The translations under genes and the position numbers were made by a program. A stretch of DNA of 64,000 bases, taken from contig NZ_JYOV01000011.1 of assembly GCF_000963255.1 (NCBI RefSeq), forward strand, positions 24,534 to 88,533, read 5' to 3'. The notes under the pieces are model-generated. The model was given only the letters and a program-made list of their open reading frames with translations. It searched no databases and had not been told where the DNA came from. The DNA comes from Streptococcus infantis. Lineage in GTDB: Bacteria > Bacillota > Bacilli > Lactobacillales > Streptococcaceae. Of the stretch, positions 34,608-44,152 are shown piece after piece; within the stretch, counting starts at the first letter, position 1; each line of letters starts with the position of its first letter.

Positions 34608-35894
34608 ATGTATAAAGTACTTTTAGTTGACGATGAGTACATGATTACAGAAGGACTCAAACGTTTGATTCCTTTTGACAAGTGGGATATGGAAGTCGTT
34701 GCAACAGCCAATCATGCTGACGATGCTCTGGACTACGTTCGAGAACATCCCGTCGATATTGTTATTTCAGATGTCAATATGCCTGACAAGACAGGGCTTG
34801 AAATGATTGGGGAGATGAAGGAGTTGTTGCCAAATGCTTACTATATCCTCCTTTCAGGCTACCAAGAATTTGACTATGTCAAAAAAGCCATGAATCTCAA
34901 TGTCGTTGATTATCTGGTTAAACCGGTCGATAAGGTTGAACTGGAACGCTTGCTTGAAAAGATTGCCAGTCAGCTTGGTGAAAAATCTCATGAGCCAGAA
35001 ATATTGAGTCAGCAACTCGATGAAGAAGCCTTTAAGACTCATCTCAGCCAAAAAGAAAACTGGTGGATTGGACTTTCCAAGGAAAAACAAGGGAATTTTG
35101 TCATTCCTTACTACGTTCTAGGTCAAGATTGGCAGATCGTCCTTGCTGATCAGGAATTTGAGGGCTTGTTGATCATGCCTTTTGAAGCACCTTATCAAGT
35201 CAACTTTGATAAATGGAAATTTAATGTAGAAAAGGCACTCTTCTATGGAACTGTTAATTTAGATCAGTCTGAAAGTCTCTTTTCTTACTATGAACCCATC
35301 TATCGAGTGATTATCCAGGGGAATCTCCAGCAGATTATCGAGGAGTTGACCTTACTTGAGAAGATTGTTCTTGAAAATACACCGAGAGTCTCTATCACTA
35401 AGCAGCTCTTTACTCAGTTTGTTATGGATGTTTTCCATCTTTTTGAGCATTTGAAGGCAGACGACATGACAGATATTGTCAAGAACATCCATGCCATTAC
35501 AACTTTTGAGGACTTAGTCGCTTATACCAAGGAAACCTTGACATCTTTCTTTGGCCAATACCGCATGAATGAAAATGTAGTTAGTGTGCTTGAAGTCATT
35601 GGTAGAGACTACAAAAAAGAACTTTCCCTCAAGGATATCAGCAAGGATCTCTTTATCAATCCCGTTTATTTGGGCCAGCTAATCAAGAAGGAAACCAATT
35701 CAACCTTTGCGGAGCTTCTCAATAAGCAACGCATTAAGGCTGCCCAGCAGCTCTTGCTATCTACTAATGATAGTATCGAGGATATCTGTTATACAGTTGG
35801 TTACAGTAATGTTGGTTATTTCTATAAGGTCTTTCGAAAACTATGTGGGAAGTCTCCCAAAGCCTACCGTAAACAGGTGGAAGCAAACTTGTAG
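34608..35894 (+). CDS. YesN-type AraC-family response regulator (RR09/ZmpR-like)
   Basis: 428 residues, 2 nt after the kinase stop. The receiver has acidic DDEY, the phospho-acceptor Asp in DIVISDVNMPDKTGLE, and the Lys in DYLVKPVDKVE. A long linker leads to a C-terminal AraC HTH pair (KELSLKDISKDLFINPVYLG, then SIEDICYTVGYSNVGYFYKV and GKSPKAYRK). It should be phosphorylated by the adjacent kinase. In pneumococcus the homologous system influences metalloprotease and virulence-related genes; targets here are unknown. Confidence 0.93.
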   Translation: MYKVLLVDDEYMITEGLKRLIPFDKWDMEVVATANHADDALDYVREHPVDIVISDVNMPDKTGLEMIGEMKELLPNAYYILLSGYQEFDYVKKAMNLNVVDYLVKPVDKVELERLLEKIASQLGEKSHEPEILSQQLDEEAFKTHLSQKENWWIGLSKEKQGNFVIPYYVLGQDWQIVLADQEFEGLLIMPFEAPYQVNFDKWKFNVEKALFYGTVNLDQSESLFSYYEPIYRVIIQGNLQQIIEELTLLEKIVLENTPRVSITKQLFTQFVMDVFHLFEHLKADDMTDIVKNIHAITTFEDLVAYTKETLTSFFGQYRMNENVVSVLEVIGRDYKKELSLKDISKDLFINPVYLGQLIKKETNSTFAELLNKQRIKAAQQLLLSTNDSIEDICYTVGYSNVGYFYKVFRKLCGKSPKAYRKQVEANL

Positions 35895-35897
35895 GAT

Positions 35898-35926
35898 TTG
35901 TTTTGCTTGTTAAAATATGCTATAAT
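35898..35926 (+). promoter_or_regulatory. Promoter downstream of the response regulator
   Basis: TTGTTT, 17-nt spacer, TATAAT, placing the four-helix membrane gene under its own promoter. Confidence 0.65.
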
Positions 35927-35955
35927 AAACTAAAAAACATAAGGGGGTTGCTTTG

Positions 35956-36489
35956 ATGAAAAAGAAACCAATCTATCTATGGGTATTACTGATTTTTTCA
36001 GCCTTACTCTCAGCAATGTCGCTATTTGGAATCATATCTCCAGTACCTACTGCGGAGGGTATGAGCAATCTAGAAACATCAGCATCAGGTGTTAATGCTA
36101 CTTATGCTAAGGAGCTCGTTGATTACACCATTAAGGTATCGGAACATGGTCATTCTGTCTTCAGCATTCTCTTGGTTGTCTTATCTGTTATTCTAGTTGT
36201 TGTGGCTTTGGTTTTCCTTATTCGTAAAAACCTTCAATTGGCTAACTACACTTATCTTGCTTATGTCTTCGTTGCCATCGTTGGTTCTATCTACAACTTT
36301 ATCGGCGTTCAGGATGCGGTTTCACTTTTTACAGATCCTAACATCCGTATGGGAGCGGAGCTTGGTGCCAAAGGTTCAGCCATTTTTGGGATCGTACTCA
36401 ATGTTATCTTCCTAGCAATCGTCTTCTATAAAATGTGGCGTCAGCAAAAAGAATTAACAGAAGCTCAAGAAGAGGAAGAACTGGCCTAA
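35956..36489 (+). CDS. Four-helix membrane protein, function unknown
   Basis: 177 residues from the ATG at 35956. Helices: IYLWVLLIFSALLSAMSLFG, HSVFSILLVVLSVILVVVAL, LANYTYLAYVFVAIVGSIYN and SAIFGIVLNVIFLAIVFYKM. The end is acidic (TEAQEEEELA). The order fits small streptococcal membrane proteins found next to TCS09, but no function is known. It ends at a terminator. Confidence 0.75.
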   Translation: MKKKPIYLWVLLIFSALLSAMSLFGIISPVPTAEGMSNLETSASGVNATYAKELVDYTIKVSEHGHSVFSILLVVLSVILVVVALVFLIRKNLQLANYTYLAYVFVAIVGSIYNFIGVQDAVSLFTDPNIRMGAELGAKGSAIFGIVLNVIFLAIVFYKMWRQQKELTEAQEEEELA

Positions 36490-36504
36490 GAGTTGACAAA
36501 GGAT

Positions 36505-36539
36505 AACTATCAAGATACAATCTTGGTAGTTATTTTTTT
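36505..36539 (+). terminator. Terminator between the membrane gene and nrdI
   Basis: AACTATCAAGAT pairs with ATCTTGGTAGTT (one wobble), followed by ATTTTTTT. Confidence 0.85.
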
Positions 36540-36564
36540 GAATTCAAAAAAGAAGGAGGAGAGC

Positions 36565-37032
36565 ATGAAAAAAATTTCCTTAGTCTATATCAGTCTGAGT
36601 GGAAATACTGAAAGTTTCGTCACACGTCTGAAGGCATACCTTTTAGAACAGTATGGGAACATTGAAGTGGAAAAGATCCATATTAAAGATTTGGTCAAGG
36701 AGGGAGAGACTTTCTTTGAGATGACCAATCCATATGTCGCTTTCCTACCGACTTATCTAGAAGGTGGCAATGGAGTTGACAATGGTGATGTGGAGATTTT
36801 GACCACTCCAGTAGGGGACTTTATCGCTTACGGTGACAATGCCAGCAAGTGTTTTGGTGTCGTAGGATCAGGCAATCGTAACTTCAACAACCAATACTGT
36901 TTGACGGCTAAACAATACAGCCAACGCTTCGGTTTCCCCGTTCTAGCTGACTTTGAGATGCGTGGAATGCTGGGAGATATCAAGAAGGTCGCAGGGATTA
37001 TTGCGGAACTCTATGAATTAGAAGCTTTGTAA
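36565..37032 (+). CDS. nrdI: NrdI-type flavodoxin of class Ib ribonucleotide reductase
   Basis: 155 residues from the ATG at 36565 behind AAGGAGGAGAG. The FMN phosphate loop is [31 protein letters not shown] and [20 protein letters not shown] are family signatures. NrdI supplies the oxidant that assembles the manganese-tyrosyl radical cofactor of NrdF. No nrdEF genes are adjacent. The in-frame extension upstream overlaps a terminator and is not coding. Confidence 0.92.
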   Translation: MKKISLVYISLSGNTESFVTRLKAYLLEQYGNIEVEKIHIKDLVKEGETFFEMTNPYVAFLPTYLEGGNGVDNGDVEILTTPVGDFIAYGDNASKCFGVVGSGNRNFNNQYCLTAKQYSQRFGFPVLADFEMRGMLGDIKKVAGIIAELYELEAL

Positions 37033-37065
37033 GAGGTCAGATTTTCTGAGGAAGAGTTTTATTCC

Positions 37066-37311
37066 ATGAATAAAGGATTTACTTCAAAGGGAATAGTCGA
37101 AATGAGTAAATTACAGAGATCATTTTTAAAGTATATAAAACGCAAACCAAGCTTCAAGGAAATTATGCTTTGCAGTGCCTTGCTACTCTTAGCGATTGCT
37201 CTGTTGCAGTTCTCCGAAAAATTTCTTGATGAAAGTTTGTCAGCATACGGAACCATGGCATCACTAGGGATTGTTATATTGGTGGGAATTTTAGTTCTCA
37301 GAAAAAAATAG
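37066..37311 (+). CDS. Small membrane protein, function unknown
   Basis: 81 residues from the ATG at 37066, or 69 from the ATG at 37102. Two hydrophobic helices (IMLCSALLLLAIALLQF and MASLGIVILVGILVLRKK) follow a basic start (KYIKRKPSFKE). It lies in a gap between nrdI and a convergent small membrane gene, and ends at a shared terminator. No family was recognised. Confidence 0.6.
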   Translation: MNKGFTSKGIVEMSKLQRSFLKYIKRKPSFKEIMLCSALLLLAIALLQFSEKFLDESLSAYGTMASLGIVILVGILVLRKK

Positions 37312-37349
37312 AAAAGGACTCGAGAAATACTATCTCGAATCCTTTTTTT
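37312..37349. terminator. Bidirectional terminator
   Basis: AAAGGACTCGAGA pairs with TCTCGAATCCTTT with T-runs on both strands, between convergent small membrane genes. Confidence 0.8.
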
Positions 37350-37596
37350 ATTTTCTGATGTCTTCAACAATTTCCTTTGAAATCATGATTCCCAAACGAT
37401 ATCCTTTATTGATGTAGTCGATGACATCGTTAATGTTTTCTGTTGTTTGAATCTTTTCCTTGATAGTAGCGCGAAAAGATTCATCCTTTAACAGCTGTTC
37501 TTGTAGAAGTCTTTGTAGTTTTTCCTTTTCGTATTTGTTGATGAGAAAAAGAGCGACAAGACTGATGACAACTAAAATATAAGCATATTGGCTCAT
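37348..37596 (-). CDS. Small single-pass membrane protein, function unknown
   Basis: 82 residues. One N-terminal helix (AYILVVISLVALFLINKY) is followed by a charged cytoplasmic helix (KEKLQRLLQEQLLKDESF) and VIDYINKGYRLGIMISKEIV. It starts behind AGGGAGAGA on the minus strand. No family recognised; it might be regulatory. Confidence 0.65.
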   Translation of the reverse strand: MSQYAYILVVISLVALFLINKYEKEKLQRLLQEQLLKDESFRATIKEKIQTTENINDVIDYINKGYRLGIMISKEIVEDIRK

Positions 37597-37635
37597 AAAA
37601 TCTCTCCCTAAGTGATAAAGAAGTTAATAGCAAGA

Positions 37636-37663
37636 GAAAAGCGAAAAAGATTTTTCGCTTTTC
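37636..37663 (-). terminator. Terminator-type hairpin upstream of the small membrane gene
   Basis: GAAAAGCGAAAAA pairs with TTTTTCGCTTTTC. On the minus strand it follows the argS 3' region. Confidence 0.65.
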
Positions 37664-37779
37664 AAGTAATGACAATATAGAAATTAGGCAAGTGATCGCT
37701 AATCTAAAATAGTAGATGTAATGCACTCCGCCCCTAGTACCAAATAAAAGTCCGTAGAGGTTTAGGATTGGTTGCTTAA

Positions 37780-38003
37780 GTCGCTTTGCAATTAAATAAC
37801 TTCAGAATCACGACATTCATTCAACCAAATCGATATTATTTGGTTAGGTGAATTAGTGAAGCGTTTAGGCAAATCGCCTCATTTACGACGTCGTGGTCCC
37901 CTAAATCGATTATATTTAGGGGCCATGACTAGTGAAGCAGTTAGCTAGTCCGCATAAAAGCGGCTAGCGTCTAACAATTAGGAACTTTAGTTCCAATTGT
38001 TAG
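37780..38003. repeat. Array of hairpins downstream of argS
   Basis: Successive stems: AACCAAAT/ATTTGGTT (37823-37845), the palindrome ACGACGTCGT (37885-37894), CCCCTAAAT/ATTTAGGGG (37898-37922), GCTAG-CCGC/GCGG-CTAGC (37944-37968) and CTAACAATT-GGAAC/GTTCC-AATTGTTAG (37971-38003). TAGTGAAGC recurs at 37854 and 37930, 76 nt apart, each after a CGAT-centred hairpin, so part of this is a degenerate tandem repeat. The remaining gene-free stretch (37664-37779) shows nothing recognisable. Confidence 0.7.
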
Positions 38004-38010
38004 TACTGAA

Positions 38011-39702
38011 TCACATCTTCTCTGGTGCTTCTACACCCAACAAACGAAGGGCTTCTTTGAGGACAACTGCTGTTGCATAGCTGAGGGCTAAACGACTGTC
38101 GCGTTCTGGACTTTCATCCAAGATACGAGTGTGGGCATAGTATTTGTTAAAGGCTTGGGCTAAGCTAATTGCAAATTTAGCAATGATAGAAGGTTCAAAG
38201 TTATCCGCCGCACGGTTGATAATACGTGGGAAATCTTGTATGAGTTTAATGATTTCCCAACTTTCAGCGTCGTTCAAGCTATAGTTGGCATCTGCTTCAG
38301 GTTTGAAATCCGCTTTGCGCAAGATGGATTGGATACGAGCATAGGCGTATTGAACATAAGGACCAGTCTCGCCTTCAAAGGATACCATAGCTTCAAGGTC
38401 GAAGTCGTATCCATTTGTACGGTCAGTTTTAAGGTCATAGAATTTAATGGCTCCAACTCCAACAGCATGAGCAACCTGGTCTTTATTTTCAAGTTCCGGA
38501 TTTTTGGCTTCAATTTGCGCTTTGGCACGGCTGATGGCTTCTGCGACAGTAGGTTCTAGTAAGATAACATTCCCTTTACGAGTAGAGAGTTTCTTGCCTT
38601 CTTTTGTTACCAATCCAAAAGGAACATGGACAATATCTTGACTCCAATCGTAACCCATCTCTTGCAAGACAGCCTTGAGTTGTTTAAAGTGAGCAGATTG
38701 TTCTTGACCAACGACATAGATCGATTTAGTAAATTGATATTCGTTTTTACGGTAAAGGGCAGCGGCCAAGTCACGTGTGATGTAGAGAGTTGCACCGTCA
38801 GATTTCTTGATAAGAGCTGGGTGTTCAATTCCATATTTTTCAAGATTAACAACTTGGGCTCCTTCTGACTCAACAAGAAGTCCTTTTTCAGAAAGGATAT
38901 CTACAACTGCATCCATCTTGTCATTGTAAAAGGCTTCCCCGTTGTAGCTGTCGAATTCAACCTTCAATTCATTGTAAAGGCGGTTAAATTCCACCAAACT
39001 TTCATCACGGAACCATTGCCAAAGTGCGAGAGCTTCCTCATCTCCATTTTCAAGTTTACGGAACCATTCGCGTGCTTCTTCATCCAGGCTAGGGTCATTT
39101 TCAGCTTCAGCATTGATGCGAACGTAGAGTTTAAGAAGTTCATCAATCGGATGAGCTTTTACAGCTTCTTCGTCGCCCCATTTTTTGTAGGCAACGATCA
39201 GCATCCCAAACTGTTTACCCCAGTCTCCTAAATGGTTGACCTTGACTGTTCGATAACCGATTTTTTGGAAAATATGTGACAAGCTATCTCCGATAACAGT
39301 TGAGCGCAGGTGACCAATAGAGAATGGTTTAGCAATATTGGGACTAGACATGTCGATAACAACATTTTCTTGTTTACCAATATTTTGGTCAGCATAGTGT
39401 TCTTTTTCAGTGATAACAGCTTGTAATACTTGAGCAGAAATGGCATTTTTATCAAGGAAGAAGTTAACATAAGGTCCAGTAGCGACGACTTTTTCAAAGG
39501 CTTGGCTATTGATTTTTTCAGCGATATCTGCCGCGATCATTTGTGGAGCTTTTCTCTCAACTTTTGCTAGAGTAAAGGCAGGGAAGGCGATGTCTCCCAT
39601 GTCAGAGTTTTTGGGTTGTTCTAGTAAATTTAAAATAGCCTCTTGATCCAGGCTGTCAATGACACTAGCCAATTCGCTAGCAATCAATTGTTTTGTATTC
39701 AT
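38011..39702 (-). CDS. argS: Arginyl-tRNA synthetase
   Basis: 563 residues, normal length. Class I signatures: the HIGH box in [20 protein letters not shown] and [11 protein letters not shown] in place of KMSKS. The N-terminal additional domain ([18 protein letters not shown]) binds the tRNA elbow; the DALR-type anticodon domain closes the protein ([20 protein letters not shown]). It charges tRNA-Arg. It is divergent from argR; the shared 143-nt region holds an argR promoter and a possible ARG box. Confidence 0.97.
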   Translation of the reverse strand: MNTKQLIASELASVIDSLDQEAILNLLEQPKNSDMGDIAFPAFTLAKVERKAPQMIAADIAEKINSQAFEKVVATGPYVNFFLDKNAISAQVLQAVITEKEHYADQNIGKQENVVIDMSSPNIAKPFSIGHLRSTVIGDSLSHIFQKIGYRTVKVNHLGDWGKQFGMLIVAYKKWGDEEAVKAHPIDELLKLYVRINAEAENDPSLDEEAREWFRKLENGDEEALALWQWFRDESLVEFNRLYNELKVEFDSYNGEAFYNDKMDAVVDILSEKGLLVESEGAQVVNLEKYGIEHPALIKKSDGATLYITRDLAAALYRKNEYQFTKSIYVVGQEQSAHFKQLKAVLQEMGYDWSQDIVHVPFGLVTKEGKKLSTRKGNVILLEPTVAEAISRAKAQIEAKNPELENKDQVAHAVGVGAIKFYDLKTDRTNGYDFDLEAMVSFEGETGPYVQYAYARIQSILRKADFKPEADANYSLNDAESWEIIKLIQDFPRIINRAADNFEPSIIAKFAISLAQAFNKYYAHTRILDESPERDSRLALSYATAVVLKEALRLLGVEAPEKM

Positions 39703-39764
39703 TATAAACTCCTTTGGACTTTTCTTCTATTTTATCACAATTTTGAGGAATGATAAGAATTTTT

Positions 39765-39834
39765 TTGAAATATTCGGTTTTTTTGGTATAATGTTCTTAA
39801 TTAAATAGTTGTAAAATGTTATAAATATTCACTC
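39765..39834 (+). promoter_or_regulatory. argR promoter with possible ARG box
   Basis: TTGAAA, 16-nt spacer, TATAAT (39787-39792). ATGTTATAAATATTCAC, centred near 39825, reads on the other strand as GTGAATATTTATAACAT, matching the ArgR consensus with two mismatches. ArgR autoregulation is inferred. Confidence 0.5.
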
Positions 39835-39845
39835 GAGAGGATGTT

Positions 39846-40292
39846 ATGAGAAAAAGAGAACGCCATCAGTTAATCAAACAAATGATCACTGAGGAAAAAT
39901 TAGGAACTCAAAAGGAGATTCAAGATCGTTTGGAAGCACGCAATGTTTTTGTAACGCAAACGACATTGTCGCGTGACCTTCGCGAACTGGGCTTGACCAA
40001 GGTTAAGAAAAATGATAAGGTCTACTACGTACTAGCAAATGAGACAGAGAAGATTGACCTGGTTGAGTTTTTATCCCATCATTTGGAAGGTGTAGCAAGA
40101 GCTGAGTTTACCTTAGTTTTGCACACAAAATTGGGTGAAGCCGCAGTTTTAGCCAATGTTGTCGATGCCAACAAGGATGAATGGATTTTAGGGACAGTTG
40201 CTGGTGCCAATACCCTATTGGTGATTTGCCGAGATCAGCATGTCGCTAAACTCATGGAAGATCGTTTGTTAGATTTGATGAAGGATAGATAA
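39846..40292 (+). CDS. argR: Arginine repressor, ArgR/AhrC family
   Basis: 148 residues. The N-terminal winged helix reads [40 protein letters not shown] and [14 protein letters not shown]. The C-terminal hexamerisation/arginine-binding domain contains [15 protein letters not shown] and [16 protein letters not shown]. Streptococci usually carry several ArgR paralogues; this one, linked to argS and mutS, is the mutS-linked paralogue. It controls arginine metabolism genes. Confidence 0.95.
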   Translation: MRKRERHQLIKQMITEEKLGTQKEIQDRLEARNVFVTQTTLSRDLRELGLTKVKKNDKVYYVLANETEKIDLVEFLSHHLEGVARAEFTLVLHTKLGEAAVLANVVDANKDEWILGTVAGANTLLVICRDQHVAKLMEDRLLDLMKDR

Positions 40293-40339
40293 GGTCTTGG
40301 GAGTCTCTCTCAAGACTATTTTTAACAAGGAGAGAATGG

Positions 40340-42874
40340 ATGACGACAGAAAAATTATCACCAGGCATGCAACAGTATGTGGATATCAAAAAACAATATC
40401 CAGATGCTTTTTTGCTCTTTCGTATGGGTGATTTTTATGAGTTATTTTACGAAGATGCAGTCAATGCTGCCCAGATACTAGAAATTTCACTAACCAGTCG
40501 CAATAAGAATGCTGAAAATCCTATTCCCATGGCTGGAGTTCCCTATCATTCAGCGCAACAGTATATTGATGTCCTAGTTGAGCGTGGCTACAAGGTTGCC
40601 ATTGCTGAGCAGATGGAGGATCCTAAGCAGGCAGTAGGGGTTGTTAAGCGTGAGGTTGTGCAGGTGATTACACCAGGTACAGTCGTTGATAGTAGTAAAC
40701 CAGATAGCCAAAACAACTTTTTGGTGGCCATCGACCGTGACGGTCAGCAATTTGGTTTGGCCTATATGGATCTAGTGACGGGTGATTTCTATGTGACAGG
40801 TTTATTGGATTTTACCCTGGTCTGTGGTGAAATTCGAAATCTTAAGGCAAGAGAAGTCGTCATCGGCTATGCCTTAACTGAAGAGGAAGAACAGATTCTC
40901 AGACGTCAAATGAATTTGGTACTTTCCTATGAGCAAGAATCATTTGAAGACATCCATCTACTGGATCCACGCTTGGCACCTGTTGAACAGGCTGCCAGCA
41001 GTAAGCTTCTCCAGTATGTCCATCGGACTCAGATGAGAGAACTCAACCACTTGAAGCCAGTTGTTCGCTATGAAATTAAGGATTTTTTGCAGATGGATTA
41101 TGCGACCAAGGCTAGTTTAGATCTAGTAGAAAATGCTCGTTCTGGCAAGAAACAAGGGAGTCTTTTCTGGTTGTTAGATGAAACCAAGACTGCCATGGGG
41201 ATGCGTCTCCTACGCTCTTGGATCCATCGTCCCTTGATTGATAAGGAACGTATCCTTGAACGTCAGGAGGTTGTGCAAGTCTTTCTGGATTATTTCTTTG
41301 AACGTAGTGATTTGACGGAAAGCCTCAAGGGAGTCTACGATATCGAACGCCTGGCAAGTCGAGTCTCTTTTGGGAAAAGCAATCCTAAAGACCTCTTGCA
41401 GCTAGCGACTACCTTGGGGAGCGTTCCTCGGATTCGCGCAATCTTGGAGGGAATGCAGCAACCAGCGCTTGCCTATCTGATTGAACAACTAGATGCTATC
41501 CCTGAGTTGGAAAGTTTGATTAGCGCAGCCATTGCTCCTGAGGCTCCTCACGTGATTACCGAAGGTGGTATTATTCGAACGGGCTTTGATGAGACCTTAG
41601 ACAAGTATCGTCGGGTACTGAGAGAAGGAACTAGCTGGATTGCTGAAATTGAAGCCAAGGAAAGAGAAAACTCTGGCATCAGCACGCTCAAGATTGATTA
41701 CAATAAAAAGGATGGCTACTATTTCCATGTCACAAACTCGCAGCTAGGTAATGTACCAGCCCACTTTTTCCGTAAGGCTACGCTAAAAAATTCAGAGCGT
41801 TTTGGGACAGAGGAGCTGGCGCGTATCGAGGGAGAAATGCTAGAGGCGCGTGAGAAGTCAGCCAGCCTTGAATATGAAATCTTTATGCGTATCCGTGAAG
41901 AAGTTGGTAAGTATATTCAACGTCTACAAGCCCTGGCCCAAGGAATCGCTACTGTCGATGTCTTACAAGGACTAGCGGTAGTAGCAGAAAATCAGCACTT
42001 GATCCGTCCAGAGTTTGGTCAGGATTCGCGAATTGACATTCAAAAAGGTCGTCACGCTGTCGTTGAGAAGGTCATGGGAGCCCAAACCTATATTCCCAAT
42101 AGTATCCAAATGGGTGAAGATGCTAGCATCCAGCTGATTACAGGGCCTAATATGAGCGGGAAGTCAACCTATATGCGTCAGCTAGCTATGACAGCAGTCA
42201 TGGCCCAGATAGGGTCTTATGTGCCGGCAGAACGTGCTCACTTGCCAATCTTTGATGCAATTTTTACCCGTATCGGGGCAGCAGATGACTTGGTTTCAGG
42301 CCAATCTACCTTTATGGTCGAGATGATGGAAGCTAATAATGCCATTTCTCATGCGACTGAGCATTCTCTCATTCTTTTTGATGAGCTAGGCCGTGGAACC
42401 GCAACTTATGATGGTATGGCTCTAGCCCAGTCTATTATCGAGTACATCCATGAGCATATCGGAGCCAAGACTCTTTTTGCGACTCACTACCATGAATTAA
42501 CCAGCCTGGAAGCTAGTCTTGAACATCTAGTTAATGTTCACGTGGCTACGCTAGAGCAAAACGGCCAGGTTACCTTCCTTCATAAGATTGAACCAGGTCC
42601 AGCAGACAAATCGTACGGTATTCATGTTGCTAAGATTGCAGGTTTACCAGCAGACTTACTAGCAAGGGCAGATGCGATTTTAACTCAATTAGAGAGCCAG
42701 GGAACAGAGAGTCCTGCTCCAATGAGACAAACGAATACAGTCTCTGAACAAATTTCCCTATTTGACTCGGCGGAAGAAAATCCTATTCTAGCAGAATTGG
42801 CTAAAGTAGATGTGTACAATATGACACCGATGCAAGCTATGAATCTTTTGTTAGAATGGAAGCAAAAATTATAA
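40340..42874 (+). CDS. mutS: DNA mismatch repair protein MutS
   Basis: 844 residues. The N-terminal mismatch-recognition motif is [17 protein letters not shown] (Phe-x-Glu). The ATPase has Walker A in [20 protein letters not shown], the Walker B in [17 protein letters not shown], and [11 protein letters not shown]. The dimerisation tail ends LLLEWKQKL. It binds mismatches and signals to MutL (HexA in pneumococcus). It starts 47 nt after argR behind AAGGAGAG. The gene appears intact, so there is no sign of a mutator state here. Confidence 0.97.
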   Translation: MTTEKLSPGMQQYVDIKKQYPDAFLLFRMGDFYELFYEDAVNAAQILEISLTSRNKNAENPIPMAGVPYHSAQQYIDVLVERGYKVAIAEQMEDPKQAVGVVKREVVQVITPGTVVDSSKPDSQNNFLVAIDRDGQQFGLAYMDLVTGDFYVTGLLDFTLVCGEIRNLKAREVVIGYALTEEEEQILRRQMNLVLSYEQESFEDIHLLDPRLAPVEQAASSKLLQYVHRTQMRELNHLKPVVRYEIKDFLQMDYATKASLDLVENARSGKKQGSLFWLLDETKTAMGMRLLRSWIHRPLIDKERILERQEVVQVFLDYFFERSDLTESLKGVYDIERLASRVSFGKSNPKDLLQLATTLGSVPRIRAILEGMQQPALAYLIEQLDAIPELESLISAAIAPEAPHVITEGGIIRTGFDETLDKYRRVLREGTSWIAEIEAKERENSGISTLKIDYNKKDGYYFHVTNSQLGNVPAHFFRKATLKNSERFGTEELARIEGEMLEAREKSASLEYEIFMRIREEVGKYIQRLQALAQGIATVDVLQGLAVVAENQHLIRPEFGQDSRIDIQKGRHAVVEKVMGAQTYIPNSIQMGEDASIQLITGPNMSGKSTYMRQLAMTAVMAQIGSYVPAERAHLPIFDAIFTRIGAADDLVSGQSTFMVEMMEANNAISHATEHSLILFDELGRGTATYDGMALAQSIIEYIHEHIGAKTLFATHYHELTSLEASLEHLVNVHVATLEQNGQVTFLHKIEPGPADKSYGIHVAKIAGLPADLLARADAILTQLESQGTESPAPMRQTNTVSEQISLFDSAEENPILAELAKVDVYNMTPMQAMNLLLEWKQKL

Positions 42875-42877
42875 GTC

Positions 42878-42906
42878 AAAACCCACTCAAAAGACTGAGT
42901 GGGTTT
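42878..42906. terminator. Bidirectional terminator after mutS
   Basis: AAAACCCACTCA pairs with TGAGTGGGTTT, between convergent mutS and the DUF3021 gene. Confidence 0.85.
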
Positions 42907-42914
42907 CTGTTGTA

Positions 42915-43373
42915 TTATTTTTTCTGAGCCAATAGTTGGTTGATGTGGGCAACCTTCTTTGATTCTCTTTTATAAAGAATCGTCCAGATGATGAGGTAGA
43001 CGATTGCAAACTCTGGGATGAGCTGAAGGATGAAAGTCCAGTGAAGAGGGAACCAACCGGCTAGGATTGCTAGAGGAACAAAACCTAGCAACATAAGGAA
43101 GAAGTGAGTGACAGTAGCTCGAAGGAGGCTCCAGTCTTGGGCAAAGAGACGACCTCCAAAACTAAAGAGAACACCGATAGCTGCCCAGATAATCAGACAG
43201 TAAAGTAAGACGAGTGATCCATGCACCTGATGTTGGGTCATGAATTGGCCAATCAAAGAGTTGGGGCTAAGTGGTGCATAGTTGCTTGGCGAATAGATGA
43301 AAGAAAAGATAATGGATAGGATGAGGCCGATGAGGATACCAGTTGTGGCATCGTGGAAAATTTGTTTTTTCAT
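42915..43373 (-). CDS. DUF3021 membrane protein (LytTR partner)
   Basis: 152 residues with four helices (GILIGLILSIIFSFIYS, LVLLYCLIIWAAIGVLF, FFLMLLGFVPLAILAGWF, FAIVYLIIWTILY). This matches DUF3021 proteins encoded with single-domain LytTR regulators. In characterised LytTR regulatory systems (HdrRM, BrsRM) the membrane partner restrains the regulator. The ATG overlaps the LytTR stop by 4 nt. The trigger is unknown. Confidence 0.85.
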   Translation of the reverse strand: MKKQIFHDATTGILIGLILSIIFSFIYSPSNYAPLSPNSLIGQFMTQHQVHGSLVLLYCLIIWAAIGVLFSFGGRLFAQDWSLLRATVTHFFLMLLGFVPLAILAGWFPLHWTFILQLIPEFAIVYLIIWTILYKRESKKVAHINQLLAQKK

Positions 43374-43810
43374 AGTTCTAATTTCTCCTTAATAGCTTTG
43401 AGGTAACGGCGAGATGAGTAAGTGAAACTGTCGTTTTTAAGATAGATTTCAATCAAGCCGTTAGAGGTTAGTTTTAGATGACTGATAGCATCAATGTTGA
43501 CAATTTCCGATTGGGAAATTTGGATAAAGGAAATAGGTAGAATTTCACTCGCTTGGTAAAGGCGAATGTCTAGAGTGTAGGTTCGACCATCAGTTTCAGC
43601 TAAGACTTTGCGATTTTCAATATATATACGTTGAATCTTACTAATCTGAATCAAGTAGACCTGGTCTTGGAATTTTCCTTTAAGCGTTTCTTTTTGATCC
43701 AGTGATTGAACAAATCCTTGAACTTTTTGAACTCTAGTGGACAAAGATGGTGCCTCTATGATGATTTGTTCTTCTGCATATTGTTGATCAATGTCAAGTC
43801 TGACTTTCAT
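43370..43810 (-). CDS. LytTR-family DNA-binding regulator
   Basis: 146 residues from the ATG at 43810 behind AAAGGAG; the in-frame extension upstream lacks a ribosome-binding site. The C-terminal LytTR domain runs from about residue 45 (QVYLIQISKIQRIYIENRKV, then LPISFIQISQSEIVNIDAIS and FTYSSRRYLKAIKEKL). There is no receiver domain, so it is controlled by its membrane partner and not by phosphorylation. It typically autoregulates. Confidence 0.9.
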   Translation of the reverse strand: MKVRLDIDQQYAEEQIIIEAPSLSTRVQKVQGFVQSLDQKETLKGKFQDQVYLIQISKIQRIYIENRKVLAETDGRTYTLDIRLYQASEILPISFIQISQSEIVNIDAISHLKLTSNGLIEIYLKNDSFTYSSRRYLKAIKEKLEL

Positions 43811-43986
43811 ATTTTCTCCTTTGTAAAATTGTAATAGAGATCTCTTATTTACAAATCTATTAAACACCATTTTCTTGGCAATTACAAGAAGCTTTGTCTA
43901 TGTGGTCGGTTGAAGAGCCTATCTGGTAGGTGACCGTTTTCATAGAATTTTTAGAGTAAAGAAGTCAAAAAATAAGAAGAAATATA

Positions 43987-44016
43987 TTGACAAAAATAGA
44001 AAAAACGTGGTACAAT
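43987..44016 (+). promoter_or_regulatory. Promoter of rpsL-rpsG
   Basis: TTGACA, 18-nt spacer, TACAAT. It lies 137 nt before rpsL and divergent to the LytTR gene. The remaining part of the 43811-44152 gap upstream of it shows no gene. Confidence 0.8.
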
Positions 44017-44051
44017 AATAGACGGTACTTTTTACTTTTGGTCTCTCAAGA

Positions 44052-44121
44052 GTGTACAGGGACGTGCTGACAAATGTTGCAAAAGTACACACAGATGATA
44101 GCTGTCACCAAGTGTATCATC
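44052..44121 (+). other. Structured leader of rpsL
   Basis: Two consecutive stems: GTGTAC/GTACAC (44052-44090) and GATGATA/TATCATC (44094-44121), before AGGAG and the rpsL ATG. Possible site for autogenous control by a ribosomal protein of the operon. Confidence 0.5.
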
Positions 44122-44152
44122 ACCAAAAATAAAAAAACACAGGAGAATGTAG

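Noticed and set aside
36493..36564. In-frame N-terminal extension of nrdI
   Set aside because: Would be encoded by a terminator hairpin; the ATG at 36565 has an excellent ribosome-binding site and matches the family start.
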